Shown here one piece after another: positions 24,156-26,267 of a stretch of DNA of 26,267 nucleotides. Numbering within the stretch: the first letter of the stretch is position 1; every line of letters begins with the position of its first letter. Position numbers and translations under genes: made by a program. This DNA is from Candidatus Martarchaeota archaeon (lineage in GTDB: Archaea; Micrarchaeota; Micrarchaeia; Micrarchaeales; CABMGC01), in NCBI GenBank assembly GCA_023485825.1, contig JAMCZF010000036.1, positions 1 through 26,267 on the forward strand, written 5' to 3'. Under the pieces are notes generated by a model. The model saw only the letters and a list, made by a program, of their open reading frames with translations, had not been told where the DNA came from and did no database searches.

Positions 24156-24482
24156 CTACTTTGACGGCGCTATGACGTAATGCGAGATTACCTTTGCGGC
24201 GCGCTCAAGCACAATCCTTATGTTCTTCTCGGTGTTCGAGCCCGTGCAGATGAGCTTGCCGTTCTTGAAGAGTATGATGACGGCTTTTGGCTCCTTTATG
24301 CGGAATATCGCCCCCGGAAACTGCTCCGGCTCGTAGTCCACCTCCTTCACGTTCTTTGACAACGAGAACAGGTCTATGTTTGCGTGGAGGTCGGAGCTGA
24401 CCACTATGTTCTGTATCTTTATCTGCGGGTTTATCCTTCTATTCGGCGTCTTTGAAGGCTTTGCAGGCGTGCGTTTCGCCAA
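24156..24482 (-). CDS. tbp: Single-repeat TATA-binding protein
   Basis: A 108-residue protein with a TBP fold, but only one of the usual two repeats. Residues 21-98 match a TBP repeat: IKIQNIVVSSDL, DYEPEQFPGAIFR, EPKAVIILFKNGKLICTGS, and a C-terminal helix. The two DNA-intercalating phenylalanines are conserved as Phe55 and Phe72, 17 residues apart as in each repeat of known TBPs. A basic 20-residue tail (AKRTPAKPSKTPNRR) precedes it. The start is a TTG at 24482, preceded by a TATA box about 30 nt upstream, and no second repeat is visible in any frame upstream or downstream. Normal archaeal TBP has about 180 residues. If functional it would have to bind as a homodimer. A separate full-length TBP elsewhere cannot be excluded. 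Confidence 0.85.
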   Translation of the reverse strand: MAKRTPAKPSKTPNRRINPQIKIQNIVVSSDLHANIDLFSLSKNVKEVDYEPEQFPGAIFRIKEPKAVIILFKNGKLICTGSNTEKNIRIVLERAAKVISHYVIAPSK

Positions 24483-24510
24483 GCTATCACACTATATTAT
24501 CAAGCGAAAG

Positions 24511-24520
24511 CATTATAAAG
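24511..24520 (-). promoter_or_regulatory. TATA box for the TBP-like gene
   Basis: On the minus strand CTTTATAATG is centred about 33 nt upstream of the TTG start codon, predicting a leader of only about 8 nt. Confidence 0.5.
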
Positions 24521-24651
24521 GGCACAGGACGCCGGTAAGGTTAGGAATCCGAAAATCCTCTAACGATGCCTAGGCAGGCTTCTTCTCAAGAGCATGAACC
24601 GCCCGGGCAAATCCACCGAATACATTTATCCCAGTTAACCGGTGACGTCCT

Positions 24652-24672
24652 CCCACCCATGAATGGTGTGGG
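24652..24672 (+). other. Nine-bp hairpin in the gap next to the exported-protein gene
   Basis: CCCAC plus CCAT (24652-24660) pair with ATGG plus GTGGG (24663-24672), with a 2-nt loop and one bulged T. Together with its flanks (GACGTCCTCCC before, TTTCCCGC after) it resembles, from memory, the structured right end of IS200/IS605-type (TnpB-bearing) elements. No tnpB or tnpA gene is present, so at most this is a remnant. Confidence 0.35.
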
Positions 24673-24689
24673 GTTTCCCGCTCACACGG

Positions 24690-25298
24690 CTAAGGCGCCT
24701 TCCTTCTCGAGCAGAAGAACCAGCCGGCCGCGCCTCCGACTCCGAGCGCCACCACGCCTGATATGCATGCAACGAGGGCCACCCAAACCGTTTCTGGCGC
24801 CCGTGCAATTATCGGCCTTGGCGCAGCCTCTGCGGAAGCGCGGTTCATATCTCTGATAACAGCATTGCCCTCAATCTTGGCCATCCTTGTGGCGGTCCTT
24901 GTTATTTCATCGTATCTCCTGCTTGCCAAAAGCGCAGCCCTCTCCGCCATTATCCTGCCGTTCTCGAACATCTTTACGGCATGGTTGTTGATGTCCTTGT
25001 CCACTTTTGCCTGTTCTTTATACAAAACAGCGAGCCTATTCGGAATAATGAGCCGCATAACCTGCTTGGCGTGTTCCAGCGCCTTCTCCCTTTCGGCGGG
25101 GGTTCCCTTATTGTAAGTGGTTGTAATGGTTTCTGCTACGTTCAATTCCCTTGGAGTCTTGGCATTGGCAGCGCCGCCTAACGCGGGCGAAACCGACAAC
25201 ACAGCGGCAAAGCCGAGCGCCATGCCCGTGCGCATCATGTCCTTGTACGCGCTCTTGTCGTCCAAACTCTTTATCCTGGCTCCCATGTCGTCATCCAT
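24690..25298 (-). CDS. Exported protein with C-terminal membrane anchor
   Basis: A 202-residue protein starting MDDDMGARIK. A hydrophobic stretch at about 25-45 (GMALGFAAVLSVSPALGGAANA) ending in ANA looks like a cleavable signal peptide after a long charged n-region. The body (about 48-160) is helical and charged, with a possible coiled coil. A second hydrophobic segment (about 172-195, VWVALVACISGVVALGVGGAAGWFF) followed by SRRK anchors the C-terminus. The TATA box GATATTTATGC (25317-25327, read on the minus strand) is 24 nt upstream of ATG 25298, which supports this start over a longer frame. No family was recognised. Confidence 0.7.
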   Translation of the reverse strand: MDDDMGARIKSLDDKSAYKDMMRTGMALGFAAVLSVSPALGGAANAKTPRELNVAETITTTYNKGTPAEREKALEHAKQVMRLIIPNRLAVLYKEQAKVDKDINNHAVKMFENGRIMAERAALLASRRYDEITRTATRMAKIEGNAVIRDMNRASAEAAPRPIIARAPETVWVALVACISGVVALGVGGAAGWFFCSRRKAP

Positions 25299-25316
25299 TT
25301 TGTATTGCGTTTTCCA

Positions 25317-25327
25317 GATATTTATGC
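25317..25327 (-). promoter_or_regulatory. TATA box for the exported protein gene
   Basis: On the minus strand GCATAAATATC is centred about 24 nt before ATG 25298. It also supports leaderless transcription. Confidence 0.6.
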
Positions 25328-25360
25328 ATTTCTTTTGAATCAACCCGGCTTGAAATTGCG

Positions 25361-25879
25361 TCAGCGCCTGCCATGGTCGAAGTCCATCCTTCCCCTGAAG
25401 TGCGCGGGGTGTCCATGGAATGCATGGACCTCGGGATGGCCTCCACGGAAGCAGGGATGGTGGAAATCCCTATCGAACCGGCCCCCACGGAATTCAGGAT
25501 GGCCGTAAAACGGGCGATGCAGAAAACGCCCCACGCCGAAGAAAACGTTAAATCCGGGGCCGCTGTTGACTGGCACATACTCATACTCCTGATGGACAAC
25601 ATTGTACGGACCGCTCTCCCTGTAACTGTAAGTTGTGGTGACGCCATTCCTGTAGACTGTATAGCTCTCGTTGTAGCTGTACCCCCCTCCCGTGCTCCAA
25701 TATGCGCCCGCGCAGCCGCCCATTAGCGGCGCAGCAGCCATTGCTGCAGCGAACATCAGTGGCTTGGCATTGTTCCTTACCAAACTCTGCAGATCGTTAA
25801 CCCTGCCCGCGAACCCCCCAGCTCTTCTATAGGTCGTGTCGCGAAGGTCCTGTTTCTTCACATTATTGGCAAATGTCAT
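25361..25879 (-). CDS. Lipoprotein-like, His-rich exported protein
   Basis: A 172-residue protein. A hydrophobic segment (about 40-56: PLMFAAAMAAAPLMGGC) ends in a lipobox-like LMGGC, suggesting lipid attachment at the cysteine. A TTG inside the frame (about residue 33) would give a more ordinary short signal peptide. A Tyr/Ser/Gly-rich region follows (WSTGGGYSYNESYTVYRNG). The last 59 residues are rich in Gly, Arg, Phe and His (ten His, with GHP, HHP and HGHPAH), which could bind metal. No family was recognised. Confidence 0.6.
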   Translation of the reverse strand: MTFANNVKKQDLRDTTYRRAGGFAGRVNDLQSLVRNNAKPLMFAAAMAAAPLMGGCAGAYWSTGGGYSYNESYTVYRNGVTTTYSYRESGPYNVVHQEYEYVPVNSGPGFNVFFGVGRFLHRPFYGHPEFRGGRFDRDFHHPCFRGGHPEVHAFHGHPAHFRGRMDFDHGRR

Positions 25880-25924
25880 TGCTTCATCCGCATAATACTC
25901 AGCAGACCGGATAACCGCGGGCGT

Positions 25925-26267
25925 TCAGGGTTGCTTGCTTGAAGTCTGCGTCTCCGCCCTCTTCATGACCGTAAGCTCCTTCTGCATCGCCGTAACCTTG
26001 TTCTCCAGAACTTTCTGTTTCGCTTCCAGCCTCTGCACTTCCGTATTTGAGGCCAGCGCACCTGCAGTCGTTCCCACAGGTATGGCCTTGCCATTGACGT
26101 ATACGAATCCCGGGGTGATTATGGCCTGGGCAGGCATAGCCGGAGGAGCACTATACTGCTCAGCGGCAGGAGTAGCCGGAGGGTCTGCATTCACGTAGGT
26201 GTTCGGATACTGATACTGGTAAGTCGGCTGCTGGTAGTAGTAGTAGTTTGGATAATAGGGCTGCTGT
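25925..26267 (-). CDS. Q/Y/P-rich protein with C-terminal coiled coil (5' end beyond window)
   Basis: The frame is open to the window end, so the N-terminus is missing. The visible part begins with a Gln/Tyr/Pro-rich low-complexity stretch (YYPNYYYYQQPTYQYQYPN) coded partly by a TAC triplet run. Then comes a Pro/Ala-rich linker, a short beta-like GFVYVNGKAIPVGTT, and a coiled coil of about 35 residues (EVQRLEAKQKVLENKVTAMQ) at the C-terminus. An internal GTG at 26194 could be taken as a start, but the continuous compositional bias upstream argues against it. It is probably exported or surface-associated like its two neighbours. Confidence 0.6.
   Translation of the reverse strand, partial: QQPYYPNYYYYQQPTYQYQYPNTYVNADPPATPAAEQYSAPPAMPAQAIITPGFVYVNGKAIPVGTTAGALASNTEVQRLEAKQKVLENKVTAMQKELTVMKRAETQTSSKQP

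Noticed and set aside
24566..24856. Plus-strand 96-codon open frame
   Set aside because: It mostly overlaps the exported-protein gene in antisense and has an Arg/Pro-rich, random-looking translation.

Overview
This window is a compact, gene-dense archaeal chromosome segment of moderately high GC. The archaeal evidence is the linked genes for elongation factor 1A and ribosomal protein S10, the Kae1 and Bud32 pair, a geranylgeranyl-reductase-type flavoenzyme, an AglB oligosaccharyltransferase, a TATA-binding-protein fold, a tiny eL41-like ribosomal protein, and AT-rich TATA boxes about 25 nt upstream of several start codons, which implies leaderless mRNAs. Very short intergenic gaps, small single-domain proteins and a one-repeat TBP would fit a small-genome (DPANN-type) archaeon. 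That lineage is an inference with low confidence; the domain Archaea is not in doubt.

Layout. (1) 1-3888, minus strand: an apparent operon of a winged-helix-like regulator, a membrane-anchored surface protein very rich in N-glycosylation sequons, and an Lhr-type helicase cut by the window edge. (2) 3889-4295: non-coding, with four TATA-like boxes. (3) 4311-7000: a small doubtful ORF, an RNHCP zinc-binding protein, a small membrane protein, then the S10 and EF-1A operon with a poly-U terminator. (4) 7174-10445: two unrecognised genes, cysteinyl-tRNA synthetase, and a second sequon-bearing surface protein. (5) 10500-11807: an eL41-like tiny gene, a 400-nt non-coding stretch with a candidate folded RNA, and an unrecognised gene. 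(6) 11810-13362: Bud32 and Kae1 of the KEOPS complex, overlapping by 4 bp.

(7) 13400-18034 is an accessory island. Three near-identical 51-56 bp direct repeats (R1-R3) separate an AAA ATPase with a DUF4143-type C-terminus, an AbiEi/AbiEii toxin-antitoxin pair, and a reading frame that appears truncated next to R3. A minimal-nucleotidyltransferase/HEPN pair follows, in which the nucleotidyltransferase carries an N-terminal VapB-like segment. Palindromes at the promoters of the ATPase and of the AbiE pair look like operators.

(8) 18138-24482: a geranylgeranyl reductase family flavoenzyme, a 1201-residue AglB with an unusual N-terminal membrane plus coiled-coil module, a GT4 glycosyltransferase, and a single-repeat TBP. 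AglB and the glycosyltransferase probably act in protein N-glycosylation, and the sequon-rich surface proteins in the same window are plausible substrates. (9) 24690-26267: three exported or low-complexity proteins, the last cut by the window end.

The strongest candidates for something undescribed are the single-repeat TBP, the repeat-punctuated defence/toxin cassette island, the VapB-like-MNT/HEPN module, the extended AglB, and a candidate folded RNA at about 10898-11008. I found no CRISPR array, rRNA or tRNA.
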